Part shown: in pieces, positions 5,999 to 6,812 of the stretch
How positions within the stretch are numbered: the stretch's first letter is position 1
Layout of the letters: each line of letters begins with the position of its first letter
Assembly: GCA_902796115.1 (NCBI GenBank)
Contig: CADBNX010000109.1
Location: 1-6,812, forward strand
Direction: 5' to 3'
Length of the DNA stretch: 6,812 nt
Source of the DNA: an uncultured Eubacteriales bacterium
GTDB lineage: Bacteria > Bacillota > Clostridia > Christensenellales > Aristaeellaceae
Made by a program: the position numbers and the translations under genes
Notes under the pieces: generated by a model
What the model saw: only the letters and a program-made list of their open reading frames with translations
The model's database searches: none
What the model was told of the DNA's origin: nothing

Positions 5999-6709
5999 AT
6001 GATACGGGTTACGGTATGGAACGAGAACGTGCATGAAAAAACGGACGAACGGGTGCGCGCGGTGTACCCCGACGGGCTGCACGGCGCCATCGCGGCGGCG
6101 CTGCGCGAGGACCCCGAACTCGAGGTTTCGACGGCCACGCTGGATGAGCCGGAGCAGGGCCTGCCGGATGAAAAGCTGAACGCGACCGACGTGCTCTTCT
6201 GGTGGGGGCACGCGGCGCACGACAAGGTGGAGGACGCCCTGATCGAGCGCATCGCGATGCGCGTGCGGGAAGGCATGGGCCTTGTGGTGCTGCACTCCGG
6301 GCATTATTCGAAGCTGTTCCGCCGCCTGATGGGCACGGGCTGCCGCTCCAAGTGGTGGGAGAAGGGCGATAAGGAAAGGATCTTCACCATCCTGCCCGGA
6401 CATCCGATCGCGAAGGGCCTGCCGGAAAGCTTTACGCTGCCCTGCGAGGAAACCTACTGCGAAAAATTCGACATTCCCACCCCGGACGAGGTGGTGTTCA
6501 TCGCCTGGTTCTCCGGCGGCGCGGTGCTGCGCTGCGGCGACTGCTTCCACTACGGGAACGGGAAAATTTTCTATTTCCAGCCGGGGCACGAAACCTTCCC
6601 CACCTATCATGACGAGAACATCCGCAGGGTGCTGCGCAACGCTGCCCGCTGGGCGGCTTCCGTCGGCGTTCCGCCGATGAGCTACGGGAAGCATGAGCCG
6701 TTCGAATAA
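5999..6709 (+). CDS. thuA: ThuA-family protein (trehalose utilization type)
   Basis: The 236-aa product is a probable cytoplasmic protein with the class I glutamine-amidotransferase-like fold known for the ThuA family. It has no signal peptide. The start at 5999 has AAGGAG 7 nt upstream; the earlier ATG at 5994 runs into a stop after two codons. Visible family motifs, in order, are WWGHAAH (68-74), VLHSGH (97-102) followed by the MGT of the LMGTGC run, EET-Y (150-153), FDIPTPDEVVFIAWFSGG (157-174), and GKIFYFQPGHETFPTY (188-203). The histidines at 71, 74, 99, 102 and 197 are the likely site residues. ThuA and its partner ThuB act in rhizobial trehalose breakdown through 3-keto sugars, but ThuA's own reaction cannot be fixed from sequence. 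Here it is the last visible gene of the permease operon, linking import to processing of a disaccharide or glycoside. The GGAVLRCG segment (173-180) departs from the GGEVFRSG form I recall for close ThuA proteins. Confidence 0.88.
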   Translation: MIRVTVWNENVHEKTDERVRAVYPDGLHGAIAAALREDPELEVSTATLDEPEQGLPDEKLNATDVLFWWGHAAHDKVEDALIERIAMRVREGMGLVVLHSGHYSKLFRRLMGTGCRSKWWEKGDKERIFTILPGHPIAKGLPESFTLPCEETYCEKFDIPTPDEVVFIAWFSGGAVLRCGDCFHYGNGKIFYFQPGHETFPTYHDENIRRVLRNAARWAASVGVPPMSYGKHEPFE

Positions 6710-6714
6710 ATGCG

Positions 6715-6735
6715 GGAGGGTACTTCGTACCCTCC
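6715..6735. repeat. Perfect 9-bp hairpin after thuA
   Basis: GGAGGGTAC and GTACCCTCC flank a 3-nt loop, only 5 nt after the thuA stop codon. No T-run follows on either strand, so a standard terminator is not supported. It may weaken readthrough, protect the 3' end of the mRNA, or be part of a repeat element with the next hairpin. Confidence 0.55.
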
Positions 6736-6753
6736 ATCCTTCGGGCGCAGTTC

Positions 6754-6794
6754 GAGATGGTGTCTGCTTCACTTCGTTCGCACACACCTATCTC
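6754..6794. repeat. Second, longer hairpin in the tail (possible dispersed repeat)
   Basis: GAGATGGTGTCTGC (6754-6767) pairs with 6780-6794 over 14 positions with one mismatch and one bulged T, around a 12-nt loop. It contains no open gene and no T-run. With the hairpin at 6715-6735 it makes a compact structured block with recurring CTTCG motifs, unlike the rest of the window. Whether it recurs elsewhere in the genome cannot be seen from here. Confidence 0.45.
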
Positions 6795-6812
6795 TCACTG
6801 GGCTTCCGCCTC

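Noticed and set aside
4972..6276. A 434-codon open frame on the minus strand
   Set aside because: It overlaps the second permease and the start of thuA antisense, both of which have strong family motifs and ribosome binding sites.
6715..6735. Terminator for the thuA operon
   Set aside because: The stem is perfect but no T-run follows, and the operon may continue past the window.
5891..6787. A 298-codon open frame on the minus strand
   Set aside because: It is antisense to thuA and begins inside the tail hairpins; its composition is typical of a shadow frame.

Overview
The window is GC-rich (roughly 60% by eye) and reads like a Gram-positive anaerobe, probably a gut or rumen Clostridia-type Bacillota. 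The evidence is the family of the transporter genes (LplA/LplB/LplC-type sugar import, common in Bacillota), the purine-rich AAGGAG ribosome binding sites, sigma-A-type promoters with 17-nt spacers, and a membrane-bound AraC-type regulator. The species cannot be named from the sequence.

Layout. Positions 1-1676 (minus) hold a large membrane sensor/regulator, cut off by the window edge before its expected DNA-binding end. Positions 1677-2043 are intergenic: they carry the regulator's promoter, an inverted repeat just upstream of it, and a strong terminator for the next gene. Positions 2044-3840 (minus) encode a secreted solute-binding protein of 598 aa. Positions 3841-4085 are a divergent control region with back-to-back promoters. 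An identical 11-bp block sits just outside the -35 box of each promoter, so the two copies form a perfect inverted pair. Positions 4086-5015, 5041-5979 and 5999-6709 (plus) form a tight operon of two permeases and a ThuA-family protein, with gaps of 25 and 19 nt. Positions 6710-6812 carry two hairpins and no gene.

How it fits together. The binding protein captures a sugar or oligosaccharide outside the cell and the two permeases form the membrane channel. No ATPase is encoded here, so a shared ATPase from elsewhere in the genome is expected, as is usual for this transporter class. The ThuA protein, co-transcribed with the permeases, suggests that the imported substrate is a disaccharide or glycoside (trehalose-like in the founding family) processed in the cytoplasm. 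The regulator beside the binding-protein gene is the natural candidate to control the divergent promoters. The substrate is not established by the sequence.

This is mainly a recognisable sugar-uptake locus. The points most worth a second look are the symmetric divergent control region, the binding protein without a lipid-anchor cysteine, the splitting of the binding protein from its permeases, and the hairpin-rich tail that may be a dispersed repeat.
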